Of a stretch of 64,000 bases of DNA, positions 42,116-54,813 are shown in pieces. The stretch spans positions 5,704,001 through 5,768,000 of the forward strand of contig OY751485.1 in NCBI GenBank assembly GCA_963565915.1, written 5' to 3'. Made by a program: the position numbers and the translations under genes. Every line of letters starts with the position of its first letter. The first letter of the stretch is position 1. This DNA comes from Entoloma clypeatum (taxonomy: Eukaryota; Basidiomycota; Agaricomycetes; Agaricales; Entolomataceae). A model generated the notes under the pieces. The model was given only the letters and a program-made list of their open reading frames with translations. It searched no databases and was not told the origin of the DNA.

Positions 42116-45100
42116 TCATGCACACCTCGACCTGTCTTATATTATCAATGGTCAAAACTTGGCGTCAAATTGTTCGTTCAGGATTAGAAATCAAGAAGTG
42201 ATGAGGCCCCAAATAATAGCATCGTTCTCAACCTTCCGTGCCCATACACGGCCGTTCGCCCCACTTGTGAATCAACCTTCGTCTGATCTGGTACGCCGCC
42301 CAACAATCCTCACCCCCTCAACAGTGAATGAATCTTATTGTTCCGAGAAGACCCTTCTTTGCTCACATTCGGTCGACTTACGGTGACCGAAATATACTGA
42401 TACCATGATATTTCCATCGCCTCGACTATATCGCTGAATGGGAGGCAGAAGTTTTGAAAGCTATGTGTAGGGAATATGAACGTGGTGAGGGTCTGCTTTT
42501 TTGCGCCCCGGTCCTCTAGAGACACCCATCTGAAGGTCCAACACAGCCATCACCATGGACTACACCCAACTACAAGGCTACGGGGACTTTGAACAATAGC
42601 GCCAACGCTGACACGATCTTGGAGGAGCTGGGACAATGCATCTGTGGCGATTCTCTCGTGGAGTCGCTCAGCGTGAGGCCAAGGCAGAGGGAATCCCGTG
42701 TCGCTCCTTTGCACGTTGAATGAATCGGAGGGGCGTTAGGACAGGAGACCTAACACCAGACTTGAGCGGCGCGACTTTCGACGAAGTCCTGCGACAGTCT
42801 GATCGACGGTGGTAATCCAGGAATCATGATGGTTCGACTTTGTAATGGTTTAGATGGCAAGATAGGCATCAAGAAATCAACAGGGGAATAGATAGTGGAT
42901 CTATGCAATTGCCGTCGTGAAATGCGAGGTGGATATCTTCCGCTGTTCAAGAAGTCTAAACTCGCTCAGGAAAGCTTCCAGCTTCCTCCTGCACCTGGTA
43001 CTACATATCCACCGATTCGACCCCGACACCGAGCAGGCGAATTATCCGTTCTTGGTCTCTAGTAGTCGAAGCGCGTCCCGGACTGAGATTGGCTGGTCTT
43101 GCGCAGATGCATCTTCCACATCATCATCATTCCCGACTTCTATGTCCCGCCCCTCGGTTGTTCTGGGTGACCGGGAGTCGAGTCGAATGGTGAAATACTT
43201 GGTCGGACTAAGGTGCTTATTAACGGGTTCTCTACAGCGTTTCGACCAGAGAACCAAGACGGCCAGGTGTACCGTGTAGGCGCCCACGACCTTGGAGAGG
43301 GCCCACAGTTGGGTGTGAGGGTGCGTGGAAGGGAGAGTACTTGATCGTAAGTGCAGAATGAACGTAGATGGGACAAAATTTTTGCGCCCTAGATCATGCG
43401 TCAGGTTGAAAACGGATGCGACATCCCAGTATTGCAAGCACCTGCCGCAGGATGATTCATCTTGCATCACTTAGGACGGAAGTAATGCAAGATGTTCTGG
43501 AGTAAAATCGCCAGGGAATTTGAGTACCGTTGGATGGCAGGTAGCCAGCACAGAGGATTGACTATTCCCCGCGGGTTGAATTTCAACTCTGAGCAGAAGG
43601 TGGTCATTATAATGGGTTTGACGGACGTACTTACGACTTCCGCGAATCCCATCAACGAATCCGCATGTTCAAAGCAAGCTTCCATCCAATCTTTATCCTG
43701 CCGATTCGAATGGATTGATCCAAGAGCTCTTCCTCACCCATAGCTGAAGATTTAGTGGCGGTGGCGGCCGTCAAGTTGGGAGACGATGTCATTCGATATT
43801 GAACGGGTGTTCCGAATCGTATCTTTCAAAATGAGATGTCGTAGGGGTTTTCGGAAGCTCTGAAAGACACCTTGGACGACGAGGCCGGAACGTAGAACAC
43901 AAATTCGAATTGGGACGTCCACGGAACATACCGGCGCGGATCAAATCGATATCACATCGTCAGTCAATCCCACATCCATGCACGTCCAAGTCGTCTTCTT
44001 TTTCATACCATCGACATTTCCAGCGAAACGGTTTTTTCAAAGGCTCGACATTCGCCGTGAACCAGGACACAGAATTTTCTCTCTTCGGGCTGCCAGTGCT
44101 TTGTACTCTGCTGAATCTACGGCGTCCTTGTTTGTGTCGTCCTCGATCATGCCAGTGGAATGGTCCAAAGATCCGCCCTGCCGTAGGACAACGGGAACTT
44201 CTTTGACGCTCCCTCAATGCCGGACCGGTGGTATCTGGAGTCGTAAGCGAAGCACTGACCGGGGGGACAGTTGTTCACACACAGCAAATTTAAAGACGCC
44301 AATGATTTACCTGATACTACATCTGAGAGAGAGCTCACACGCAAGATGGGTAACATAACGTCCTGCAGGTAAGCTACTGCGCCAATGAATTAGTTTTTTG
44401 TGATTCGAATCGCTCAAACCGCACTACCCGGGGACAACAGTCCACGTAAGGGCATTAAGATTTTCCGACTGCCAGCGCTGTCCCTCGTAGAGCCCCGCGC
44501 ACCCGCTCTCACCCCTCCAGTACCGTGATAGTTTGGGGGCGTTGCAGGTCATGGTAAAACAGGCTAGGAGCTAGGTAATTCACGCGCACGTGCAGAAATA
44601 CCGGTGTTGAGCGGACTGTTTATAGTACTTCAAGTTTCGCCAACCTATCTGCGCAGGAAAGTGACAGGTGCGTCGTTGAATGATTAATTTCTCGACATCT
44701 ATCCACATTCTAATACCTTCATTGGTCTGTAGAGCACACTAGATAACGGGGCGCCTGCCAAACCCTCCAAACCTCGACCGTACGTAGTACCTGGGGTTTG
44801 GCGGATACAGGTACTTCTTACTAGTACCAGGCAGTATGGGTCTGCGAAGATACCCAGGGCATTCGATGATAATAAATCGGCACATCGGGACATCCTGGAT
44901 GAAGTGGAAACATATTTAGAGGCCCGCGGACCGCGGTAGATCGTGATTATGCATGTTCAACTTCATATTGACACGGTTATCGATAATTTCTAACGTTGGT
45001 ATAGTTCAGGTCCAATGCGCTCGGTCGTTAAGGCGATTCGTAATTTTCACAAGAAGGATTTCGTGCCGAAACTACGTCTCACTCTCAACCTCGTCCTGAA

Positions 45101-45668
45101 ACAGAGGTGGTGAGGTAGGCAGCGGAAGCAGGTGTAACCGGGTATGCGGGGAGGTCTGAGGCGGGGGACGGGGCTTACCGGTCGACGGGTCGTTAGCCCT
45201 CACGCATGTGGGGAGAGCTGGGGCATACGGTAGGAGAGGGTCCGAATTGACATGGCACGCTGGGTCGGCAGCAAAGCTGGTGGCCTGTGAGTCCAACAGT
45301 AGTGAGGTGGGGATGGGTTGTTAGCCACAGCCAAGAGGAGCAGCGCGGAGGACACAACGAGGGGGTGGGGGAGGGCACGGCGATGAGGATGGATGAGATC
45401 TATGAGAGGGGTGAATCGATGAAAGGAATGACGGTGCCCTTAATGGGAAATTCAGAACTTCAGACCTGTTTACCAGGGTTTCCCTGGCTACAAACTCTAC
45501 GGTTCTTGGAAGTTGGGAAACTCATTGGACCTGATTCGTGCAGAATCGGCTTATACAGGGTAACTATGTGGTAAAAGAGTCGCAGTGACGGGGGGCGATG
45601 GTTGGAATTCGGCGCGGTGGGCCGGTGGTGTCAATGCTTGGTCGTAATAAGTAGTAGAGTACTCAGGC
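42116..45668. other. About 3.5 kb without an assignable gene
   Basis: The longest coherent frame is minus 43470-43042 (142 codons), with a hydrophobic stretch (VVGAYTVHLAVLVLW) and an acidic C-terminus (GNDDDVEDASAQDQPISVRD). It may be the last exon of an unknown membrane protein. Minus 44217-43960 and 44356-44147 could be remnants of the same gene. No family is recognised. Confidence 0.3.
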
Positions 45669-45676
45669 TATAAAAA
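45669..45676 (+). promoter_or_regulatory. TATA box upstream of the small secreted protein gene
   Basis: TATAAAAA, 104 bp upstream of the ATG at 45773, a normal spacing for a fungal gene with a short 5' UTR. Confidence 0.55.
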
Positions 45677-45772
45677 CTTGAACGACATTGGGGTGTTCGT
45701 AGTACCCTCAGGCTTCAGCCAACCTTCAGCGCAACTAGTGCACCGTTATTAAACCAGCAAACCAGCCTCGCC

Positions 45773-46023
45773 ATGCACTTTCTCCGCCTTCTCCTCTCTG
45801 CCATCGCTCTCTGCATTGGGGGCGGCTTTGCATTCAGGCTCCCACTGGAAGTCCGCACATGTGTGAAATGGGAGGACAAGTGCCGTGACAAACATGCTAG
45901 GTGTTGTGATCCAAAGAAGGAGTGTGTCAATGATCGTCAAATAGGCGACTGGGTGAGTCATTCCACCATTCCCAGAATTCCATACCAAATTGAACACTTG
46001 AAAAACAAAAACAGCATTGCTAG
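45773..46023 (+). CDS. Small secreted cysteine-rich protein with knottin-like spacing
   Basis: Exon 1 is 45773-45952 and exon 2 46015-46023, joined across a GTGAGT...CAG intron (62 bp), giving 62 residues. A signal peptide is clear (MHFLRLLLSAIALCIGGGFA). The mature part of about 42 residues has six cysteines in the order C-x6-C-x6-CC-x5-C-x10-C, the last one supplied by exon 2. This is the spacing class of inhibitor cystine knots, found in diverse small secreted peptides including fungal effector candidates; homology is not claimed. A TATA box stands 104 bp upstream. Without splicing, the frame continues into AT-rich text lacking cysteines. It lies about 380 bp from copia B2. No function can be assigned. 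Confidence 0.6.
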
Positions 46024-46402
46024 TATCCATTTCCGAGTTCGAGTTTACGAGAACTCGGTATTTCGGGACAGCTTTGCGTCTAGTTTTCTCTCACCATCTA
46101 TCGTGCTCAGTTACCGGTTCGGTTTGATCGCCGGGCACGTGTCCCTTCTTTTCCTACGTTGTCGCGTGTTCAAGTCAACCTACAAATTTTCCACCATCTA
46201 TCGTGCTCGCTAAGCTAAACTGTCGTGTACTAGTACAACTAACTGTACTATTACAACCGGGTGTTCATTGGGTGTGACATGTGACACCAAGTGTCCATTA
46301 TTCTGAGGGTTCAAACACCTGATCTTCCCACAACTTAAGCCAAATATGCCTTGTTGATCCGGTGCCTCAACAAGGCAAAACTGCCTTGAAAGCACTACTG
46401 TA
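46024..46402. other. 3' flank of the secreted protein gene up to copia B2
   Basis: No gene. The 15-base motif CCATCTATCGTGCTC occurs twice (about 46095 and 46193). It ends with the B2 target duplication CTGTA (46398-46402). Confidence 0.5.
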
Positions 46403-46712
46403 TGTTGAAACTTTTCCCATCACGTAGATTAGATTAGATTAGATTACATCATGTGACCTTTACATATCTTCATTACATACTTGTTTGGTTGGTACAAACA
46501 GTAGTACGGTATATAAGACCAGGAAACTGTCAATATCAACAAGTTGTCTCTTGACTCTTAACCAGCTCCATCGCTCTCACCAGCCTCAACCGCTCTCACT
46601 AGCCTTACCCTCTCCAAACCATGTAAGTGACCATAGCGGTATCGTAGAGTACTTCCACTGTAGCTATGTTGCTCAGTACACCTGTGGCTAGCGCCCAGGT
46701 GGAACTTCAACA
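46403..46712 (+). repeat. 5' LTR of copia B2
   Basis: 310 bp, TGTTGAAAC to ACTTCAACA. TATA box TATATAAG near 46510. Carries CATGTG where B1 has CACGTG. Confidence 0.95.
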
Positions 46713-46727
46713 GGTTATGGGCCCCGG
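46713..46727 (+). promoter_or_regulatory. Primer-binding site of copia B2
   Basis: GGTTATGGGCCCCGG adjoins the LTR; same half-initiator-tRNA-Met type as in A and B1. Confidence 0.8.
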
Positions 46728-47078
46728 ATAGCAGAGGGACTTGGGAAACGCTGGCAACAGCGAGTACCTGCCCACTCTACCCCGGTTGGCGAAGAACCGA
46801 TCGAAAGATCTAGGTTCTGAGTCTTACTTCTTCACACATGAACCTGGGAACGTCATTATGACAAGTACCTGTCATGAAGCGTCCCTAAGGGGATTGACTT
46901 AGTACACATCATGTGGAAACGTCGATCGTACCTCACACACTTCTGACAAAAAGGGTTTTTCCCACAAACCGCTATTCCTAAAGGGAATATGTTATGAGGA
47001 ATCATTTATTTGTTTTCTCAAAATCAAATTCATAAAAGAACATCACTGATTGGGAAAACTCCTTTTAGATTCATTAAA

Positions 47079-50000
47079 ATGTCTACCTCTCGCTCCGCCC
47101 TTGACTCCATCGCCATCTTCGACGGCATCGACTATCAAAGTTGGGCCGAGAAGATGAAGTCCTACCTCCTCCATCAAGGAGTCTGGCACCTCGTATCCGG
47201 CGACATTGAGCGCCCCACTATTGAGGACTTCACCGTCACGGTCTCCACTCCTGCCTCTGCCACTTCGACGTCTGCAACCCAGCCTCCGGTCATCACCGTC
47301 ACCGTCGACCAGCCCGCCTTCCACAAAGAAAGGAAGACCTGGATCAGGGACGATGACATGGCCCTCGGTTCCATCCGCCTCAAAGTCTCCGAAGCCATCA
47401 GGAGACACATCAAAGACACCAAGACCTCGAAGGAAGCCTGGACATCATTGAAGGACACATATTCAAAGGTCTCCCCCGCCACCATATTCGGCGATTTTAA
47501 GGCCGCTGCCTCCTTCAAACTGTCAGGTCGGGACCCTGTGCCAGAGATCGAATGCCTAGGATCACTCTTCGCTCGCCTCAGCGAGTCGAATTTCGTCGTG
47601 CCTGACCTCATGCAAGCTATGATCCTGGCAAGTGCCATTCCCGATGCTTGGTCATCGCTCTCCACCACCCTCTTCCAGGTATACGACGCCGATGACTTCA
47701 CATGGCAGGCCGTCGCCGACAGCATCGTTTCGGAGTATAGGCGCAAGTATGCGATAGGGTCTACTCGGGCGTCCAACGAGCAGGCCCGGAAAATCTCCGG
47801 GACTAAGCGAAAGGGGCAAGACCCCAAATGGGAAAAGCAAACAGCGCCGAGTACCTCACGTAACAATGCTGACGAGCAGCCTAACTCGACCGACCCAAGT
47901 ACCGCTTCTGAAAAGAAGAAGGGAAAGGGATGCTGGCGCAACCAGAAGAAACGCGCCAACAACGCCGACAACGACTCCGACCATGCCGAGAAAATGGTCG
48001 AATTCATCGCACCAGCTTTTGAGCACACCCCTCGTCGTTCTGCTCCTTGTCCCCTCCCTCCTCATCATGCACCTGCCTTCACCACTATAACGGGTCGCGG
48101 GAAAACTACAAGTACCGCGCAGCCTGAGTCGGAGAAAATGCAGTCGCTCCTGCAACGCATGAACCCCCCTCCTTCCCAGTACACCGGGCTTCCTTCTGGA
48201 AAGCCATCTGTGTGGAAAAAGAACGAGAGGGTGCGAAGACTCGCCCGAGAAATCGGTGCTCAACCCTCTGGGTCAAACCTCCGTATCTTAGATACCATCA
48301 TTCCTGACATTGACGAAAGGCCGGCTAAACAGCGTCGCGTAGCCCCGTCGATAGAAGAATCACTGAAAATGATGGACATCGACCAGGAACGGATGGGGCC
48401 GGATGTATTTGAGGACGAGATTGAACTTGACGGTTCGTCAGAACATTTTCTCAAACCTTACCAATTGCGGAATGCTAATAATACCTCTCAACAGATGTAT
48501 GATATATTAGCCAGTACCAGTACAGAGTGCGTAGATCAAATTAGCAGTGATCTACACAAAAAATATATTAAACATTTCGCCTCTTGTACACATTGTAAGG
48601 AAAAAGAACGCGCACAATGGATATTAGATTCCGGTGCCTCTCTACACTTTACGCATGAATTCAAAGACTTCGCATACTATAGACCTCTCACGGTCAAGCG
48701 ATTCGTCCAAACTGCTGCTAAAGGAAAGAAACTGGAAATACTCGGAGTTGGGGCCGTTCCAGTATGGCACACCCTAAATGGGGAAGTTAAAACCCATCTT
48801 CTCAGACCGGTGTTCTACATCCCGGACATGGACACACGCCTATTGTCCCTAGGCGTCTTCCTTAACCATGGTTACAAAGTAGACGGGACTTGTGGAGAAA
48901 TCAACATCTCCAAAGGGCTGAGCAAAATCCAGTTTTCGCCCCACATCCTTGGTCAAACCATTTACTGGTTAGACACTGAAATACGCTATGACCAGATCCA
49001 TGCGATCTCGAGCGAAATCACTGTTGAAACATGGCACAAGCGCCTTGGTCACCCAAATGATCAAGCACTCCGAAAGATTCCCACCAGTACCAAAGGGGTA
49101 CCTGAAACACTAGTACGTGAGAAATCACAGGAAAGTTGCACAGGTTGCCTCAAAGGGAAAATGCCGAATCAGTCATATCCCAATTCGATAACAAGGGCAA
49201 CAAAAACCTTTGATCTGATCCATTCCGATCTTAAACAAATATCCACGGCATCATACCACAAATATAAATATTTCCTTACGTTTTTGGATGATTTTTCATC
49301 CCACGTCTGGGTCATCTTGCTTAGGAAGAAGTCGGATGCTGTCATGGCATTACGACAATTCCTTGCGATGATCCAGAATCAATTCGCTGCCACTCCTAAG
49401 AAATGGCGAGTTGATGGAGGTGGAGAATTTAACGAATACAAGGATGTACTTGCCGACCATGGAATTCTGATCGACGTCACGCTCCCGTATCAGCACCAGC
49501 AGAACGGTCGAGCAGAACGGATAAATCGAACCCTGTGGGAGAAATCTCAGGCCTTGCGCTTCGACGTGTGCTTACCACCTATGTGGTGGGAATTCTGTTT
49601 GGAACATGCAGCTTTTCTCTACAACAGAACCCCCATGCAGCGTCTCGAATGGAATACCCCTTACTTCAGGGTGACCAATGAGATCCCCGATATGTCAAGC
49701 ATCAGAGTCTTCGGATGTCAGGCATATGTGTATATCCCAAAAGAAAAACGTAGAAATTCCCTGGAGTCTAGATCTCGATTGATGATTTATCTCGGATCAA
49801 AGCCAGGGGTCAAAGGATACCGTTTCATGGATCCTGAGACTAATACAATTTTCATGGGTGGGAAAGCTATCTTTGATGAAAGCAAGTACCCTAGATGCCA
49901 CATCGACCCTTTGCCAGAGAACCATCCAGAAATGGAAAACCCAGAACCGGCTGATGAGTTTGAGGACCTCATCCCCGGAAACAATGACAATGACAGTCAC

Positions 50001-51838
50001 TACGAAAAACCTCACGACCCTGTTCCCACTGGACAGGATCACCCTGAATCAGACGATGATTTGCCGCGTAGCGAACCCGATGACGAGCCACGAGTACCCA
50101 CTCCAGAGCCCGAGCAAGTACCAGATCGACCGATCAGGGAACGACGAGTTCGGAGAATGCCAGACAGCATCTATGGGGAAGATACCCCTGCTTCTGATCT
50201 TGAAAAAATGGATTGAAGACGTAAACTGGGCGGTCAAACGGCATGGATGAACGATCTCCTGATGGAGGCTATCTCCATCCAAGTAGGCATCATCGAAATG
50301 TCACACAAAGACATATACTCTCTTCCGACAAAGAAGATTGGTATGCGGCAGAACGAAAAGAGCTAGACATGCTCAAAAGCCGCGGGGTGATCACGGAGTT
50401 AGTACCCCTACCTACAGGGAGGAAAGCTCTAAGGAACAAATGGGTTTACAACGAAAAATCCGACGGGCGTTTGAAAGCGCGCCTTGTTGCAAAAGGTTTC
50501 TCACAGGTAGAAGGGATTGACTTCGATCAGATCTTCTCACCAGTAGTGAGATACGAGACCGTCCGATTAATTCTGGCATTGACAGCCCTTGAAGGGTGGT
50601 TCATGACACTCTTGGACGTCTCAGCAGCCTTCCTCTATGGAACACTCCGTGAGGTAATTTACATGCGACAGCCTGAGGGCTACATAGTAAAAGGGAAAGA
50701 AAACCTTGTGTACCGACTATACAAAGCCCTATACGGACTCAAGCAGGCCGCATTAGCCTGGTGGAGGGAACTCGATTCCTCCATGAAAAAGCTCGGCTTT
50801 GTCCGGCTTCACTCCGATGCGGGAGTTTTCATTCACACAAGTACCAAAGGGGAAACTGTGATCGCCGTCATTTATGTCGATGACTCTGCTTTTCTCGGCA
50901 CAAACTGGGAATACACGCTGGAAAAAAAGAAGGCCTTCATGACAACATGGGAATGTAGGGACCTAGGCCACCTAGTCCCTGATGGGGAACCAAAAGAATT
51001 TCTCTCTATCCAAATAAGGCAACGTGGAAAGAGGATCTTCATTGATCAAGTACCCTACCTTGAGAAAATTCTCGCACGTATGGGGATGAGCGAATCTAAT
51101 GCCACCCATACCCCACTCCCAACGGGCTACAAACCCATGAAATCTGAAGATGAACCCAATGCGGAACTCAGATCCAAGTACCAATCCGTCATCGGATCAT
51201 TATTGTACTTAATGATCGGGACAAGACCCGACATTTGTTTCGCTGTAATCAAAATGTCCCAATTTTCTGCAAACCCTACCAAACGCCATTTAGAAGTGGC
51301 AAGGGATATTTGCAGGTATTTGAAGGCAACAAAAAATTACGCGATCATGTACGATGGTGATTCTGGGAAAGGAATCTACGCATTCACAGACTCCAATTGG
51401 GCGTCAGACGAAAACACCAGGAAGTCCACCACTGGTTACTTCGTATCGCTGGCATCTGGAGCAGTAACCTGGGTTTCATCGGCGCAAAAAACCATTGCCC
51501 TCTCTTCCACCGAAGCAGAATACATGGCGCTATCAGATTGCAGTCGCGCAGTGACATGGCTTAGAAGCATGCTTGCCGAGCTTGGAATGCAGATCGGATC
51601 AGTACCGATCTACGGAGATAACAACGGCTCTGTCTTTATCGCATCCAACCCTGTAACTGAGAAGCGATCCAAGCACATTGACGTGCGATTCCACTTCGTC
51701 AGAGAAAAAGTCTCCAAAGGGATAATTACGGTTGAATTCATTGAAGAAGTGAACAACCCTGCAGACCTTTTAACTAAGAATCTGGGAAAAATCCTCTTTT
51801 CCAAGTTTATCCCGTACTTCGGATTGATAAAAAACTAG
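47079..51838 (+). pseudogene. Copia B2 gag-pol with one TGA and one single-base deletion
   Basis: Starts at 47079 (MSTSRSALDSIAIFDGIDYQ). Gag is followed by protease LDSGASLHF (about 48625), integrase with zinc ligands HKRLGHPN...CTGCLKGK (about 49035-49160) and DDE residues in HSDLK (about 49225), DGGGEF (about 49415) and GRAERINRT (about 49510). RT includes LLDVSAAFLYG (about 50615), GLKQAALAWW and YVDDSAF (about 50875), and RNase H spans about 51380-51830. TGA at 50214-50216 replaces the CGA of B1, and one A is missing near 50328 (B1 has CCGAACAAAG). Apart from these two lesions it is full length, so B2 is much closer to an active copy than B1. Confidence 0.93.
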
Positions 51839-51914
51839 GCGAAACAAAGTACCTATATATATATGTGGGAAAAAGTAAAAATGTATTTAGAAGTATGTAC
51901 TAAATATGGGGGGG

Positions 51915-52229
51915 TGTTGAAACTTTTCCCATCACGTAGATTAGATTAGATTAGATTAGATTACATCATGTGACCTTTACATATCTTCATTACATACTTG
52001 TTTGGTTGGTACAAACAGTAGTACGGTATATAAGACCAGGAAACTGTCAATATCAACAAGTTGTCTCTTGACTCTTAACCAGCTCCATCGCTCTCACCAG
52101 CCTCAACCGCTCTCACTAGCCTTACCCTCTCCAAACCATGTAAGTGACCATAGCGGTATCGTAGAGTACTTCCACTGTAGCTATGTTGCTCAGTACACCT
52201 GTGGCTAGCGCCCAGGTGGAACTTCAACA
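51915..52229 (+). repeat. 3' LTR of copia B2
   Basis: 315 bp; differs from the 5' LTR chiefly by an added 5-bp GATTA unit. Preceded by the G-run polypurine tract at 51908-51914. Confidence 0.95.
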
Positions 52230-52301
52230 CTGTATGTGACCAGGAGTTTGAAAGTTTCTAGTGTTTGAAATGCTTGTCTACCACTTTCTACATTGTACAT
52301 A

Positions 52302-52352
52302 GTGACTGCTTATAGTGAGAAGATATCATATCTTCTCACTATAAGCAGTCAC
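52302..52352. repeat. Perfect hairpin 1: 25-bp arms, 1-base centre
   Basis: GTGACTGCTTATAGTGAGAA... pairs without mismatch with its reverse complement ending at 52352; centre base C at 52327. Confidence 0.92.
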
Positions 52353-52399
52353 CTTGGTATGATAAATACCATGATGATCATGGTATTTATCATACCAAG
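52353..52399. repeat. Perfect hairpin 2: 23-bp arms, 1-base centre
   Basis: CTTGGTATGATAAATACCAT... pairs without mismatch with its reverse complement ending at 52399. It begins on the base after hairpin 1 ends. Confidence 0.92.
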
Positions 52400-52976
52400 C
52401 CCACTCCAGAAGCTGGTAGAGATATTCTCAGAACTGGGAAGCTGGCGAGAGATTCCATGATTTTCTTCATCTAAACAACACCAAAATTCAGCAAAGATCC
52501 TCAGATCTACCCAGATCCCTTGGACCATTTAACATGGGGCTTTCGAGGCAAAATCTAATGGATTCCTAGACTCCAAATCCTGAAGCCTGGGTTGCAGAAT
52601 GCACTGTAGCATGAATCGGCAGTGAAATAAAATTGAGGGTGTTTTTGGGCGTGACTTGATGTGACAATTTCGAGCGGTGTTCAAAACACACCAATGTGGC
52701 TGAATGTCAGCTCACTGAAGACACATCGCTTGCCGGTCGGAGACTGAAGTGCCGAGTGTGACCAAGCTGTTATGAAGGTTTCAAACACCCCAAATTTTTG
52801 ACTCCCTCACCAGAAAGCCTCGGTCGGGATCTACTGTGCACTTATTGCTCATGTTAAGGTGCAGTATTCTAGCTGAGTCATTCTTCATTCAGTGGGAAAA
52901 AACTCCAAGGGTAATTGACGCAGTCCATGTAGAGCTATTCAAGCATCTCTGAAAAAGTTTCAAACTCCTGGTCACA

Positions 52977-53589
52977 AATAGTAAATGTCCGACACCAGCG
53001 TTAAATTGTTGCTTAATTCTGAGCCTCCAGCTATAATTCTCTAAGTCCCTCACCACCGGTGTTTGTTTGTCATCACCTTTGTTTGGCAACCTCCCATCAA
53101 TGACCCTCCCACGCCTGCCAAAGCATCTCCAAGACCCTTCCCTGCCATCAACGGTGTTTGGCTATGTCCTCCTGCACCATGAAAGCACCTCCCGAACCCT
53201 TTCCTGCCATCAATGTGTCTTGTGGACCCTTATCCATCATCAAACACCTCTCATTTCCCACTTTGGCATATTCCCATGCCCCTCCCTCGCATCAGAATCC
53301 TCTGTCTCTCGTCACCTCACCTCCCCTCCACCTTCCCCATGCCTCCTATGCCTCCAAGGTCTTCTCCCCTCCCACCTGTGAGTATGTGTACACTGTAGGT
53401 GGTATACATAGTCTCCTATATTACCCTACATACACATAACATCAACACCACCCCCTTTCCCTTACCTGTACACACATATTATGAGTTAGATACATGTATA
53501 CTACTTCTAATACACAAGTATAATATACCAAGACTTATTACCAATGATTCCCTTGAGGTATACTCTGATTAAATAAGCTAAAAAGAAGT
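52977..53589. other. Non-coding region
   Basis: C-rich low complexity at about 53090-53400 and TATACACA-type AT-rich text at 53440-53570. ORFs here are compositional and show no motif. Confidence 0.45.
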
Positions 53590-53900
53590 TAGAAACTGAG
53601 GAACATCAGCAAACACCGATATTTGCCAAAGATGGTTGCAGCTGGCCTATGTTCCATGCAGCTCTTCACAGCACTGTGAAGTCAAAGTTCAAGCTTTGAA
53701 GTTCTTTGTAGAGCTGTTAGGTGATACAGTTTCTATAGAGTAATACATAGATCTTAAGAGAATACAGAGCTCTGTAAAAGTAACTGAGAACCCTTTGCAA
53801 CATCTTCATAGAAACATGATAATATGATACAGCAATTTACGAAAAAAAGTGAAATTTTTGATTGAGTCCGAGTGCTACAACATGAAAAATATACAAGAAA
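53590..53900 (-). repeat. Dispersed repeat, copy 2 (inverted relative to 24420-24760)
   Basis: The reverse complement matches 24420-24760 through the same landmarks (ATATTATCATGTTTCTAT, ACAGAGCTCTGTATTC, GAAACTGTATCACCTA), with scattered substitutions. Confidence 0.6.
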
Positions 53901-54813
53901 AGGTGTCTCTTTTGTTTGAGTGTCATACCTCTTGTCCCTTGCCCTCTCGCCATGTTTTCTCGTGAAGTCCCCCATCCCACGGGCTACAGGTCCCTTGCCA
54001 GGTCCCCTCACAAAGCCCCCCGCCCCATGCATCCCTTGGCAGTGCGTTACCACATGCCCCCCACCCGGTCGCCCACCACCGTCCTGCTTGTGGTCTCTTG
54101 TCACGTTCCCTCATGAAGTTCCCCATCCCACAGGCCACACATGTAAGGGCAACCATCCAATTTCCTCAGTCCAACACCTCTGACCCGTCCTCCGACCCTC
54201 CGACTGTTGTGGTATGTCTATTATTTATATTACTATACTTTACGTTTCCTTTCATTTCCATCTATCTTTCAACACCTCTGACCTCCGACGACCTCGGACC
54301 ATACTCCGCGTTGGAGTGCACATCGGAGCAATGATTTATACCACCACATGCACGCTTCTGATTTACATATTCTGTTCCCATCCCTACTCGCGATCTTTGT
54401 TGTATTTCAACATCCTTCTTCTCATTTCCAATTCTCGTCATCTATATAGCTGTCTAGCCTGCAAGGGAATTCTCAGAACTTTCTCTTTGGATTTCCCTTG
54501 CAAGGTATGCCTCATATTGTACTTCGTAGAGTCTAATTTAACTTTGGATTTCTCTTGCAGGTCGTCCAACATTGGAGTCGCTTCGGAGCACTTCGGAGTT
54601 GTTGGATTGTAAGGTCATCCTTACAGTAGAAAGTTCTCTCTAAACGGACCAGGTACAAATTGTACCGTTGAAGCCATTCCACGCTTTGGAGTTGACGACA
54701 CAGACTCAAGTCCGCCCTCCTCCAACTCCGGTACATCTGACACCCCTTCCAATCCCTCTTCCCACCGATCCGCCTACCACTCTGTAACTGGTGACTCCGT
54801 ATCGCACGTAGAA
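53901..54813. other. C-rich repeat followed by TCCGAC-rich leader-like DNA
   Basis: 53920-54160 has two related C-rich blocks (CTCGTGAAGTCCCCCATCCCAC and CTCATGAAGTTCCCCATCCCAC shortened here by position) resembling the units at 21300-21500. 54180-54330 is rich in TCCGAC, as in the gypsy-1 LTR, and may be remnant LTR/leader of the gypsy gag copy that follows; no clear LTR ends were found. Confidence 0.4.

Larger units (their letters stand above)
46403..52229 (+). mobile_element. Ty1/copia retrotransposon B2, nearly intact
   Basis: LTRs at 46403-46712 (310 bp) and 51915-52229 (315 bp; one extra GATTA unit), with TSD CTGTA at 46398-46402 and 52230-52234. Same family as B1 and the two solo LTRs. 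Only two coding lesions were found in gag-pol. It is inserted right at the left terminus of the inverted-repeat element at 52235. Confidence 0.95.
52235..52976. mobile_element. 742-bp terminal-inverted-repeat element
   Basis: Starts TGTGACCAGGAGTTTG and ends with the exact reverse complement CAAACTCCTGGTCACA; weaker pairing continues inward for about 25 bp (GAAATGCTTG / CAAGCATCTC). No ORF of note. The left outer flank is the pre-B2 sequence ending CTGTA and the right flank is AATAG, so no TSD is evident. It contains two perfect hairpins near its left end. Confidence 0.6.
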
